Of a stretch of 44,897 nucleotides of DNA, positions 21,782 to 29,581 are shown piece after piece (position 1 is the first letter of the stretch; each line of letters opens with the position of its first letter). The notes beneath the pieces were generated by a model, which was not told where the DNA came from, made no database searches, and saw only the letters and a list, made by a program, of their open reading frames with translations. The translations under genes were made by a program, and so were the position numbers. This DNA comes from an uncultured Alcaligenaceae bacterium (GTDB lineage: Bacteria > Pseudomonadota > Gammaproteobacteria > Burkholderiales > Burkholderiaceae_B): the NCBI GenBank assembly GCA_937896225.1, contig CALBMZ010000202.1:1-44897 (forward strand), written 5' to 3'.

Positions 21782-22603
21782 ATGAGCGTCCACACAGATA
21801 TTAAACGCATCACCGTTCCGCAATTGCTGGCCATGAAAAATAAGCAGAAAATTGTGTCCCTTACCGCGCACAGCACTGCAATGGCTCGCTTGCTTGACCC
21901 ATATGTAGATTTCTTGTTGATGGGTGATTCAACTGCAATGGTGGCTTATGGCTTACCCAACACCCTATCGTTCACTTTAGAGCAAGTCGCTGCACATACT
22001 GCTGCGGTGGTACGCGGTACCCAACGTGCTTGCGTGATCGCCGACATGCCCTTTGGCAGTTATCACGAGTCACCTCAGCAAGCATTTAAAAATGCGGCTT
22101 ACCTCATTGCTCATGGTGGGGCAGATGCGGTTAAGTTAGAAGGTGGTGAAGTGATGGCGTCCACTATTGAATTTTTGGTTAAACGGGGTATTCCGGTTTT
22201 GGGTCATGTTGGTTTGATGCCCCAATCGGTAAATGTGATGGGTGGTTACAAGGCCCAAGGCATGAACGAAGACAGTGCCCGTCAAGTTGAAAAAGATGCT
22301 TATGCGGTTCAAGAGGCTGGCGCATTTGGCATCGTGCTCGAAGGTGTGGCTGAAGCGGTTGCAGCAAAAATTACACGCGAATTAAGTGCTGTCACCATTG
22401 GTATAGGTGCTTCGCCGAGTTGCGATGGTCAGGTGTTGGTGACCGAAGACATGTTGGGCATTAATGGCGACAAAGTGCCCAAATTTGTTAAACGTTTTGC
22501 CAGTTTAAATACCGACATAGAACATGCGGTTCAAAGCTATGCAAACGAAGTGCGCGCCACAACATTTCCTGAAATGAAACATTGTTTTGGTGTTAAGAAA
22601 TGA
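21782..22603 (+). CDS. panB: 3-methyl-2-oxobutanoate hydroxymethyltransferase (ketopantoate hydroxymethyltransferase)
   Basis: PanB is the first committed enzyme of pantothenate synthesis. It transfers a hydroxymethyl group from methylene-tetrahydrofolate to alpha-ketoisovalerate. It has 273 residues, normal size. Signatures: KIVSLTAHSTAMARLLD at the start, DFLLMGDSTAMVAYG with the metal-binding Asp, DMPFGSYHESPQQAF, GADAVKLEGG, PVLGHVGLMPQSVNVMGGY, and IGIGASPSCDGQVLVTEDMLG. The ATG has a GGAG Shine-Dalgarno nine bases upstream. Its stop overlaps the start of the SET-domain gene by ATGA. No panC is in the window. Confidence 0.96.
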   Translation: MSVHTDIKRITVPQLLAMKNKQKIVSLTAHSTAMARLLDPYVDFLLMGDSTAMVAYGLPNTLSFTLEQVAAHTAAVVRGTQRACVIADMPFGSYHESPQQAFKNAAYLIAHGGADAVKLEGGEVMASTIEFLVKRGIPVLGHVGLMPQSVNVMGGYKAQGMNEDSARQVEKDAYAVQEAGAFGIVLEGVAEAVAAKITRELSAVTIGIGASPSCDGQVLVTEDMLGINGDKVPKFVKRFASLNTDIEHAVQSYANEVRATTFPEMKHCFGVKK

Positions 22604-23106
22604 TCACTTGGCACGTTGTACGCACCTCACCGATTCATGGTAATGGTGTTTTTGCGAAACGAAAAATTCCAGTTGGCACACGTATTATTGAATATGACGG
22701 TGCGCGTATCAGCAATAAAGAGGCCGATCGGCGCCACCCGACAAACCCTGACGACCCTTTTCACACATTTTTCTTTGTGTTGTCGTCGGGCAAAGTGATT
22801 GATGGCGACGACCACGGCAACGATGCCCGCTGGATCAACCATGCCTGCGCACCCAATTGTGATAGTGAAGAAGGTCGTGCAGGTAAACGGGTTTATATCG
22901 TCGCCAATCGTGACATTGCCCGCGGTGAAGAATTGAATTACGACTATGGTTTAGTCATGGACGACGAAATTACACAAACCATACGCGATCAATACGCTTG
23001 CCGTTGCGGTGCTTCGACTTGCCGCGGCACCATGCTTTCTGTACCGAAAAAGAAGAAGTCAAAAAAAACGTCTAAAAAAACGTCTAAAAAGAGTGGTCAG
23101 GGTTAA
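22600..23106 (+). CDS. SET-domain protein-lysine methyltransferase with lysine-rich tail
   Basis: SET proteins transfer methyl groups from S-adenosylmethionine to lysines. This 168-residue protein is almost only the SET core. It has the AdoMet-binding HGNGVFAKRKIPVGTRIIEYDG (about 10-30), the central WINHACAPNCDSEE (NHxCxPN signature, about 77), GEELNYDYGL (catalytic Tyr region, about 110), and the post-SET Cys cluster CRCGASTCRGTM (about 136). The last 20 residues are Lys/Ser repeats. It overlaps panB by ATGA, so it is translationally coupled to a pantothenate gene with no obvious functional link. The topB H1-like tail, one gene upstream, is a possible substrate; that is inference. Confidence 0.92.
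   Translation: MITWHVVRTSPIHGNGVFAKRKIPVGTRIIEYDGARISNKEADRRHPTNPDDPFHTFFFVLSSGKVIDGDDHGNDARWINHACAPNCDSEEGRAGKRVYIVANRDIARGEELNYDYGLVMDDEITQTIRDQYACRCGASTCRGTMLSVPKKKKSKKTSKKTSKKSGQG
23062..23085 (+). repeat. 12-bp tandem repeat in the SET-gene tail
   Basis: Two exact copies of AAAAAAACGTCT encode the KKTS units of the basic tail. The A-runs are a possible slippage site. Confidence 0.8.
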
Positions 23107-23121
23107 GCCACAGTCAAACCG

Positions 23122-23592
23122 TCAAACCAATAGCCACCAGGCTATACACAGGGCGCTCAATACCCCAGCTGTCAAGACGCTGCGCAGCATAAAAACCCAA
23201 GGGGGAAATAAAGTTGGATGTTTCTTGCTTAAAAACGCATCAAGTACCCATTGAACTAAAAAGCCTATAGTCAACATTAATACCCCTAAGTCGGGGGCGG
23301 TTAAGGTGGCAAGCCAGCCGATTAAAGCGGGTATGACGCTCCAAATAAACAGCCCACTACGTGGCGTGCCTACGGGGGCGTGAATGGCAACACCCCACCA
23401 TATAGCCCCTACAAAGCTTAAAATCACCGCCCCATAAGTAACCATACCCAGAAGGGCGATGACAGGTGGCAATCCGAGTGCGGCGTAGTTTGAAAGTGCT
23501 AAAACATAAAAAGGTATTAAACCCAAAATACCGGGTATGAAGGCAGCCTTTGGCATGCGCATAGAATAAGATGTGTTCATAAGCTTGATCAT
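23122..23592 (-). CDS. DUF3429 integral membrane protein
   Basis: This 156-residue protein has about five membrane helices: AAFIPGILGLIPFYVLALS, the stretch around ALLGMVTYGAVILSFVGAIWWG, GLFIWSVIPALIGWLATL, LGVLMLTIGFLVQWVLDAFL and the C-terminal VLTAGVLSALCIAWWLLV. The FVGAIWWGVA motif and the overall layout fit DUF3429, a family of unknown function common in proteobacteria. Two ATGs (23592 and the one at MNTS) are possible starts. It is convergent with the SET gene, 15 bp between stops, and divergent from the DUF455 gene. Confidence 0.8.
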   Translation of the reverse strand: MIKLMNTSYSMRMPKAAFIPGILGLIPFYVLALSNYAALGLPPVIALLGMVTYGAVILSFVGAIWWGVAIHAPVGTPRSGLFIWSVIPALIGWLATLTAPDLGVLMLTIGFLVQWVLDAFLSKKHPTLFPPWVFMLRSVLTAGVLSALCIAWWLLV

Positions 23593-23637
23593 ATCAAGTC
23601 AATCGCGTAGATTAAAGATCAACCCCTATTTTTACCT

Positions 23638-24456
23638 ATGATTTCAGTGACTAAAAATCTTCAACCCTTCATAAACGCGGCTTATTTGGCATGGCTTGAG
23701 TCTGACCCCATTGTAAAGTGCGAAATGGTTAAGGCGTTGAGTGCAGATGCTGTCTCCACAACCGTTCAACCATCAGCAGAAATGTTAATACCGCCCAACC
23801 AACCTGGGCGCCCTGTTCGGCCCAAGTTAGTTGACCCATTAAGCTTGAGTTCTAGACGTGTTCACACCGCTGAAGGCTTGGCAGCATTGATTCATGCCGT
23901 GGCGCACATTGAATTTAATGCTATCAACCTGGGTTTAGATGCCATTTGGCGATTTACTGATATGCCAGATACGTTCTATCTCGATTGGTTAAAGGTTTCA
24001 CAAGAAGAGGCCATTCATTTCACTTTATTAACGCAACACCTTCAATCATTAGGTTTTACCTACGGTGACTTTGCAGCCCATGATGGCCTTTGGGAAATGG
24101 CTTTCCGAACTGCTGATGACGTTTTGGCGCGCATGGCATTGGTGCCCCGCACGCTAGAAGCGCGTGGTTTAGACGCTTGCCCAGCTGTTCGGCATAAACT
24201 CTTAAGTGCGGGTGACCCCAGAGGTGCCGCTATCATTGATCGCATATTGCAAGATGAAATTGGTCATGTGGCCATTGGTAATCATTGGTATCGTTGGCTT
24301 TGTGATGGCCGTAAACTAGATCCGATATTAACGTACCGAAGTCTGTCAAAAACCTATCGAGCCCCAAAATTAAAAGCGCCCTTCAATATTGAAGCTCGCC
24401 TTGCAGCAGGGTTTGAGCAGCAAGAGCTAGATGACTTGTACGATAAAGTGCTATAG
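23638..24456 (+). CDS. DUF455 ferritin-like protein
   Basis: This 272-residue protein of the ferritin-like DUF455 family is distantly related to MiaE-type diiron hydroxylases. Likely di-metal ligands are visible: HIEFNAINLGLD (about 101), EEAIHF (ExxH, about 128) and DEIGHVAIGNHWY (ExxH, about 203). The spacing fits a four-helix bundle. The N-terminal part (RPVRPKLVDPLSLSSRRVHT) is typical of the family. No function is established. It is divergent from DUF3429 with a 45-bp gap and precedes ubiX by about 100 bp. Confidence 0.85.
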   Translation: MISVTKNLQPFINAAYLAWLESDPIVKCEMVKALSADAVSTTVQPSAEMLIPPNQPGRPVRPKLVDPLSLSSRRVHTAEGLAALIHAVAHIEFNAINLGLDAIWRFTDMPDTFYLDWLKVSQEEAIHFTLLTQHLQSLGFTYGDFAAHDGLWEMAFRTADDVLARMALVPRTLEARGLDACPAVRHKLLSAGDPRGAAIIDRILQDEIGHVAIGNHWYRWLCDGRKLDPILTYRSLSKTYRAPKLKAPFNIEARLAAGFEQQELDDLYDKVL

Positions 24457-24555
24457 CGGTGGGTTACCATCAAGACAATCGTTAAATGTCTATAGGTTAA
24501 TAGCCATTGTCGTTAAAAATTACGAGCATTTTTAATAAATTTAAAGAGTGAGAAC

Positions 24556-25131
24556 ATGAGCGTACCGAAGCGAATAATTGTGGCTATAACGGGTGCGTCA
24601 GGTACAGTCTATGGCGTGCGCTTATTAGAAACACTAAAAACCTTAGACGTTGAAACCCATTTGGTCATGAGCGATTCAGCCAAAATTACGATGGCAGCAG
24701 AAACAGATTACACGCCTGCTTTTGTGGAATCGTTGGCCACTGAAAAACATGCCTATAAAAACGTTGGCGCCTCAATTGCCTCAGGTTCTTTTCTAAGTTT
24801 GGGTATGATTGTTGCACCCTGTTCAGTCAATACCATGTCTGAAATAGCATGGGGTACGACACGCAATTTAATATCAAGAGCAGCAGATGTTATGCTGAAA
24901 GAGCGTCGACGATTGGTTTTATTATTTAGAGAAACGCCATTACATGCGGGGCATATAAAAAGTATGGCGCAGGTTACCGAAAACGGTGCCATCGTTATGC
25001 CACCCGTGCCAGCTCTTTATGCCAAGCCGCAATCAGTTGATGACATTATCAATCACACTGTGGGTCGTGCGCTTGATTTATATGGATTGGAACACAACCT
25101 CATTACGCGTTGGAATGGATTGGGAAAATAA
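24556..25131 (+). CDS. ubiX: Flavin prenyltransferase UbiX
   Basis: UbiX joins dimethylallyl phosphate to FMN to make the prenylated flavin cofactor used by UbiD-type decarboxylases in ubiquinone synthesis. It has 191 residues. It has the flavoprotein opening IIVAITGASGTVYGVRLLETL, the VMSDSAKITM segment, LGMIVAPCSVNTMSEIAWG, and the RRLVLLFRETPLHAGHIKSM signature with phosphate-binding residues, then VMPPVPALYAKPQSVDDIINH. A GAGTGAGAAC segment precedes the ATG. The next gene starts one base after its stop. ubiD is not in the window. Confidence 0.95.
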   Translation: MSVPKRIIVAITGASGTVYGVRLLETLKTLDVETHLVMSDSAKITMAAETDYTPAFVESLATEKHAYKNVGASIASGSFLSLGMIVAPCSVNTMSEIAWGTTRNLISRAADVMLKERRRLVLLFRETPLHAGHIKSMAQVTENGAIVMPPVPALYAKPQSVDDIINHTVGRALDLYGLEHNLITRWNGLGK

Positions 25132-25132
25132 T

Positions 25133-25459
25133 ATGTACGTTTATGTTTACTATAAATTTGTGCCCAGTACGAATGAGGCGATTGCTCAACTCAAGAACAA
25201 TGTAGCAGCGTTGCAGTTAGACGTTTTAAAAGCGTTTCCGGGTGTGCAGGGTCAATTATTTAAACGCCCCAAACACGACCAAGAAGGCCGTGAAACTTGG
25301 ATGGAAGTCTACAACCTAGAAGTGTTAAATATTGAAGACCCTCAACCGTTTATAGATCATTTGATTCAACTTGCTCAGCAAAAATCGCTACCACAGCCTC
25401 GTGCTAACGAGATCTTTATCGCGATCAATACCAAACCAGAGCAACTTATAGATTGTTAA
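25133..25459 (+). CDS. DUF4936 family protein
   Basis: This is a 108-residue soluble protein of unknown function. The track extends it to 24986, but that part overlaps ubiX out of frame; the ATG at 25133, one base after the ubiX stop, gives the family opening MYVYVYYKFVP. Further matches to DUF4936 as I recall it are GVQGQLFKRP and TWMEVYNLE. It has a ferredoxin-like alpha/beta pattern by eye. Coupling to ubiX suggests cotranscription. The last codons form one arm of a terminator hairpin. Confidence 0.82.
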   Translation: MYVYVYYKFVPSTNEAIAQLKNNVAALQLDVLKAFPGVQGQLFKRPKHDQEGRETWMEVYNLEVLNIEDPQPFIDHLIQLAQQKSLPQPRANEIFIAINTKPEQLIDC

Positions 25460-25476
25460 GTTGCTCTAAGCTTTTT
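25438..25476 (+). terminator. Intrinsic terminator overlapping the end of the DUF4936 gene
   Basis: AGAGCAACTT (25438-25447) and AAGTTGCTCT (25458-25467) form a perfect 10-bp stem with a 10-nt loop, followed by AAGCTTTTTG. The stop codon lies inside the hairpin. It separates this operon from convergent leuA. Confidence 0.8.
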
Positions 25477-25532
25477 GTATCAGTTTCATAATGAGTAGAT
25501 AACGTTTAATCAGTGAACAACGTCTAATGGGT

Positions 25533-27200
25533 TTACTGCGCAAGTTGTCGATTGATGGCGCTTAACACTGCTTTGAACGAAGCGGTAACAATATCGCGAT
25601 CAGTGGCGACACCAAAGCCTGAGGGGTGTTCACCCATTTTGACTTCTACATAGCAAGCTGCTCGCGTGTCGGTACCTGAACCGATGGCGTGCTCGTGATA
25701 ATCAACAATACGCAACGGCACGCCTAAGCTGTTTACAAAAGCTGAAATGGCGCCATCACCAAAGCCCTGCAAGGTTTTTTTCTCACCATTTACTTCAAAT
25801 TCAGCGTCAATCGAAAAGGTTTGGCCATCAGACCCGTTTGGGTTGCCTGTAATGCTATGTTTAATCAATTTCCAAGGGTGTGTTTGCGATAAATATTCTT
25901 TTTCAAAAATACTAAAAACCGCACCCCCATTTACTTCTTTACCGGTGTCGTCGGTGACGCGTTGAATTGCGCGACTAAACTCGATTTGTAAACGGCGTGG
26001 CAAAACCATGCCATGCTCTTGCTCAAGTAAGTACGATACCCCACCCTTACCAGATTGGCTGTTGACACGAATGACCGCATCATAATTACGACCAACATCG
26101 GCGGGGTCAATGGGTAAATAAGGTACTTCCCAAATGCCATCTGGCTTTTGAATGGCGAAGCCTTTTTTGATGGCATCTTGGTGTGAACCTGAAAAAGCCG
26201 TAAACACTAAATCGCCTGCGTAAGGGTGGCGGGGGTGAACTGGCAATTGATTGCAATATTCAACGCCACGAACCACTTCATCTATGTCAGAGAAATTTAA
26301 ACCAGGGTGAATGCCCTGCGTGTATAAATTTAAAGCAAGCGTCACCAAGTCGACGTTGCCGGTGCGCTCACCGTTTCCAAACAAGCACCCTTCAACTCTG
26401 TCAGCCCCAGCCATAATGGCTAATTCTGCTGCCGCGACAGCTGTACCGCGGTCGTTGTGGGGGTGAACACTCACCACGACACAATCGCGCTTGTTCAAAT
26501 GGGTATGCATGTATTCAATTTGATCCGCATACATATTGGGGGTAGTGGCCTCAATGGTGGCGGGCAAATTAAAAACAATTTTTTTGTCGGTTGTTGGCTG
26601 CCACGTTTCAGTTACTGCGTTACACACTGCGAGTGCAAAATCGGGCTCAGTGGTGCTGAACACTTCAGGTGAATATTGATAACGCCAATCGGTTTGTGGG
26701 TAGCGCTTGACGCTTTCTTTAACAAAACGTGTGCCGTCAGTGGCCACTTTAATGACTTGTTCGCGTGACATATTAAAAACAATTTTGCGGAAAGACGGCG
26801 CCGTCGCGTTGTAGACATGAATCATGGCACGCTTAGCGCCCGCTGCTGCATCAACAGTACGATCAATTAAATCAGCACGCGCCTGCGTGAGCGCAATAAT
26901 GGTTACGTCGTCAGGTATGCGGTTTTCATCGACCAGTTTGCGAACAAAATCAAAGTCAGTTTGCGACGCAGAGGGAAACCCCACTTCAATTTCTTTAAAG
27001 CCAATGCGTAACAAGAGGTTAAAAAAACGTAATTTACGCTCAACACTCATGGGTTCAATGAGTGACTGGTTGCCATCGCGCAAATCAGTACTCATCCAGA
27101 TAGGGGGGTGCGTAATACGTTTGCTGGGCCACGTGCGCGCGCTAAAGTCGTGCTCAAAAGGCTTGAATGGAATATATTTTTTAGCTGGGTTTGAAAGCAT
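25533..27200 (-). CDS. leuA: 2-isopropylmalate synthase
   Basis: LeuA condenses acetyl-CoA with 2-oxoisovalerate, the first committed step of leucine synthesis. It has 555 residues and belongs to the longer LeuA type that opens [15 protein letters not shown]. The catalytic TIM-barrel has [17 protein letters not shown] (metal-binding Asp, about 39), [38 protein letters not shown] with the HxH metal ligands, and [17 protein letters not shown]. The C-terminal regulatory domain (about 420-555) contains [17 protein letters not shown] and should bind leucine for feedback inhibition. GAGG lies nine bases before the ATG. Upstream is a long leader with a Leu-rich uORF. The other leu genes are not here. 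Confidence 0.97.
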   Translation of the reverse strand: MLSNPAKKYIPFKPFEHDFSARTWPSKRITHPPIWMSTDLRDGNQSLIEPMSVERKLRFFNLLLRIGFKEIEVGFPSASQTDFDFVRKLVDENRIPDDVTIIALTQARADLIDRTVDAAAGAKRAMIHVYNATAPSFRKIVFNMSREQVIKVATDGTRFVKESVKRYPQTDWRYQYSPEVFSTTEPDFALAVCNAVTETWQPTTDKKIVFNLPATIEATTPNMYADQIEYMHTHLNKRDCVVVSVHPHNDRGTAVAAAELAIMAGADRVEGCLFGNGERTGNVDLVTLALNLYTQGIHPGLNFSDIDEVVRGVEYCNQLPVHPRHPYAGDLVFTAFSGSHQDAIKKGFAIQKPDGIWEVPYLPIDPADVGRNYDAVIRVNSQSGKGGVSYLLEQEHGMVLPRRLQIEFSRAIQRVTDDTGKEVNGGAVFSIFEKEYLSQTHPWKLIKHSITGNPNGSDGQTFSIDAEFEVNGEKKTLQGFGDGAISAFVNSLGVPLRIVDYHEHAIGSGTDTRAACYVEVKMGEHPSGFGVATDRDIVTASFKAVLSAINRQLAQ

Positions 27201-27283
27201 TTTCTAAAACCTCATATCGTGTATATCAGACAAAAAAATCAATTTTTTTATCATGCCGTGATATTTAAAAATTAGGTGGGTAC

Positions 27284-27370
27284 AAAATAATAAGACTAAA
27301 CAGCAGTGGCAGAGGGTTGCCGGACGGCCACGTCAGCGCGAGGCCCAGCAACCGATCGTTAGGTTTAGTC
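27284..27370 (-). promoter_or_regulatory. Nested hairpin with U-rich tail, candidate transcription attenuator of leuA
   Basis: On the minus strand GACTAAAC (27370-27363) pairs perfectly with GTTTAGTC (27301-27294), followed by TTATTATTTTG. Inside, GGTTGCTGGGC (27353-27343) pairs with GTCCGGCAACC (27325-27315), eleven pairs with two wobbles. The outer 5' arm is exactly within the CGA CTA AAC Leu-cluster codons of the uORF. A ribosome stalled on Leu codons would cover this arm and block the terminator-like fold; without stalling it can form. The rest of the 300-bp gap holds the uORF and a palindrome. Confidence 0.6.
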
Positions 27371-27470
27371 GAAGCAGCGCAGAGGCGCTAACCGCTATTT
27401 TAGACGCGCCAACACAGCTACCCATGACATGGGTAGTGTTAAACGGTGCGAGATGAGGTAAGTTGCTCAT
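27333..27470 (-). CDS. Putative leuA leader peptide (uORF with Leu codon cluster)
   Basis: This 45-codon ORF lies on the leuA strand, 132 nt before the leuA start, and is too short for the track. It reads MSNLPHLAPF at the start and ends LLRLNLTIGCWASR with TGA at 27333. Residues 32-37 (CTG CTT CGA CTA AAC CTA) give four Leu codons in six, as expected for a control region that senses charged tRNA-Leu. An in-frame ATG two codons earlier (27476) is also possible, and no strong Shine-Dalgarno is visible. Its 3' half overlaps the hairpin described separately. Its place between the 27509 gene and leuA, and the Leu cluster, support a leader-peptide attenuator. The peptide itself need have no function. 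Confidence 0.6.
   Translation of the reverse strand: MSNLPHLAPFNTTHVMGSCVGASKIAVSASALLRLNLTIGCWASR
27411..27440. repeat. 19-bp palindrome in the leuA leader
   Basis: CTACCCATG-A-CATGGGTAG (27418-27436) has perfect 9-bp arms, with further AACA/TGTT pairing outside. It lies in the first half of the uORF. It could be a 1:2 pause hairpin in the attenuator or a regulator binding site. Confidence 0.6.
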
Positions 27471-27508
27471 AACCATAGAAGACCATAAATTAAACCATTC
27501 TGCAAGTC

Positions 27509-28165
27509 TTATTGCCGAATGAAGACCGATTCGGCCTTCATTTGTGGCTCAGGAAATATGTTTTGAGTATCATTTGTGGCTTGAGTGGCAGGCCCAGATG
27601 AGGGCTGAAAGAGGGGTTGCGTAACAGATTCAGATAGGGCGTTTTTAATTAGAAGTGCTTGTGCACGTGCCAACTTGAGTTGAGCTGCTTTACCACCACG
27701 CGCCAATTTTGCAGCACGTTGTAAATCACCCACGGTTAATGGGCTATGTTCGGCATTCCAAACCCATTTAATGACATCTAACGTATCGTTAGAAACGCTT
27801 GACACAATGAGTCGAGTGTCTAGTATTGAAACGATGGTTGATTTGCCTGCAGCCAAGCTGTGTTCATAACCGCGCCGCAGCCATAACAGCATTATGAGTA
27901 CACCCACCATGACAACTGCCCACCAAATGTAGGGATTGATGCGGGTCAGCACAGATAAAACTTGAGGGCCAAGGGTTTCAAAGCCCGCATAGCTGACTTG
28001 CGCGCCAAAATTAAGCACCCATTTAGCGAGGATAAAACCTAGACAAAGACTGGCAATTAGCACTAAGGCACGCCAAGCCAGACGAACCCATAGAAGTCGT
28101 GTGACCAAAGATGCAAGAAATCTTGAGTCTTGTTGTACAGTTGTATATCGCGTTGCAGCATTCAT
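27509..28165 (-). CDS. Hypothetical two-pass membrane protein
   Basis: This 218-residue protein is not recognised. The tracked start is a TTG at 28192; the ATG at 28165 is preferred. It shows a short basic N-terminus, a first membrane segment (ALVLIASLCLGFILAKWVL, about 35-53), a linker of about 25 residues, and a second membrane segment (IWWAVVMVGVLIMLLWL, about 80-96) ending in RRGYEHS. A soluble C-terminal region of about 120 residues follows. It includes the Ala/Leu/Lys-rich helix LQRAAKLARGGKAAQLKLARAQALL and a Pro/Gln-rich end. Its start is only 15 bp from the divergent rpoN start, and it ends 38 bp before the leuA leader ORF, so readthrough into leuA is possible. Confidence 0.7.
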   Translation of the reverse strand: MNAATRYTTVQQDSRFLASLVTRLLWVRLAWRALVLIASLCLGFILAKWVLNFGAQVSYAGFETLGPQVLSVLTRINPYIWWAVVMVGVLIMLLWLRRGYEHSLAAGKSTIVSILDTRLIVSSVSNDTLDVIKWVWNAEHSPLTVGDLQRAAKLARGGKAAQLKLARAQALLIKNALSESVTQPLFQPSSGPATQATNDTQNIFPEPQMKAESVFIRQ

Positions 28166-28180
28166 ACTTATATTGTACCC

Positions 28181-29551
28181 ATGGGCAGCCAATTTTTAGA
28201 ACTTCGAACCAGTCAAAGTTTGACTTTGACACCTGCTTTGCAACAATCTCTCAAGGTTTTGCAGCTGTCGGCGCTCGACCTCGATGAGGAAATCATCAAA
28301 ATTTTAGATGAAAACCCCATGCTAGAGCGCGCAGAAGCACCGCCAATCACAGCAAACCTCTCAAGTTCGACGCGTCTTCAACAGGATGATGAGTCAAACG
28401 ATAGGTCTGATGCAGCGCAGAAAATCAGTTTGCGCGACCATTTATTTGAACAACTGGGCGTGATACGCAACCTAAGCGAATCCGAATCGCTACTGGTCAA
28501 AATATTAATTGAAAACCTGGATGAGTCAGGTTGGTTGTCGTCAGACTTGGAAGAAATCGTTGAAATGGTTTCCCCCTTTGTTGACGAGCCTGCTTTAGCG
28601 ACACAAAGCGCTCTAAAACGTTTACAAACCTTCGACCCATGTGGGGTAGGTGCACGAGATTTAGCCGAGTGTTTAGCGTTACAGCTGACCTACTGGGTGC
28701 CCGAGCGTTGGCCAGACTGGGTGGGTAGCCCAGAACTTGAACTGGCACATGAACTGTGCCGTGAGTACTTACCTGTTTTAGCAACGGGCAATACCAGTCG
28801 ATTAGCCAGTTTGTTACAAACTGACGAGGCTACCGTTAGACGAATTCATGCTTTATTACTGAAGCTCAACCCAAGGCCTGCCAGCCAGTGGACTACGCCA
28901 GAAGCCGATTACGCTATACCTGATGTCATTGTGAGAAAAATCAAGGGTACCTGGGTGCCTATGTTGAATGAGGCCGTGATGCCTAAGTTACGCATTAATA
29001 CCGAGTATGCCCACATATTGGCTGAAAGCAAACGTGGTCTACACACTGAATTGAATCTAAAAGTTCAACATGCAAAAGGGTTGATTAAAAGCATTGGGCA
29101 ACGATTTGATACCATGTTGCGCGTAGCGAAAGTCGTGGTGGCGCATCAGCAATTGTTTTTCGAGCAAGGTTGGGGTGCTGTACGACCCCTCACGTTACGT
29201 GAGGTCGCTACCGAGTTGGGCATGCATGAATCAACTATTTCTCGCGCTACCACTCAGAAATTTATTTTGACGCCATTGGGTACGGTTGAATTAAAAAAGT
29301 TTTTTTCAACTGTTATGCATACTGATGATGGTCAAAATACCTCTTCAACGGCAATTCAATCGCGCATTACTCAATTGATTGATAGAGAAAATACAAAAAA
29401 ACCATTGTCTGATTCTCAGCTGACCTTTTTGCTTGGAAAAGAAGGCGTCAAAGTGGCACGCCGTACCGTTGCAAAATATCGAGAGGGTTTGCGCATACCC
29501 GTGGCCGCTTTGCGTAAATCGCAAGCAGACGCCAATAGCATCAAGAGTTAA
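28181..29551 (+). CDS. rpoN: RNA polymerase sigma-54 factor RpoN
   Basis: Sigma-54 directs RNA polymerase to -24/-12 promoters that need enhancer-binding ATPases. It has 456 residues from the ATG at 28181; the tracked upstream TTG adds unrelated residues. Region I is Gln/Leu-rich (SQSLTLTPALQQSLKVLQLSALDLDEEI) and region II is short and acidic. The core-binding domain includes LDESGWLSSDLEEI and FDPCGVGARDLAECL. The helix-turn-helix is LREVATELGMHESTISRATTQKF, and the C-terminal RpoN box is ARRTVAKYREGLRIP. The usual neighbours (lptB upstream, hpf and ptsN downstream) are missing. The start lies 15 bp from a divergent gene, so its promoter must overlap that gene. Confidence 0.96.
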   Translation: MGSQFLELRTSQSLTLTPALQQSLKVLQLSALDLDEEIIKILDENPMLERAEAPPITANLSSSTRLQQDDESNDRSDAAQKISLRDHLFEQLGVIRNLSESESLLVKILIENLDESGWLSSDLEEIVEMVSPFVDEPALATQSALKRLQTFDPCGVGARDLAECLALQLTYWVPERWPDWVGSPELELAHELCREYLPVLATGNTSRLASLLQTDEATVRRIHALLLKLNPRPASQWTTPEADYAIPDVIVRKIKGTWVPMLNEAVMPKLRINTEYAHILAESKRGLHTELNLKVQHAKGLIKSIGQRFDTMLRVAKVVVAHQQLFFEQGWGAVRPLTLREVATELGMHESTISRATTQKFILTPLGTVELKKFFSTVMHTDDGQNTSSTAIQSRITQLIDRENTKKPLSDSQLTFLLGKEGVKVARRTVAKYREGLRIPVAALRKSQADANSIKS

Positions 29552-29581
29552 TAATCGTCTTTGGGGTCAGGCTGCAGCGTG

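Noticed and set aside
24986-25132. Upstream extension of the DUF4936 ORF
   Set aside because: It overlaps ubiX in another frame and lacks family match; the ATG at 25133 fits better.
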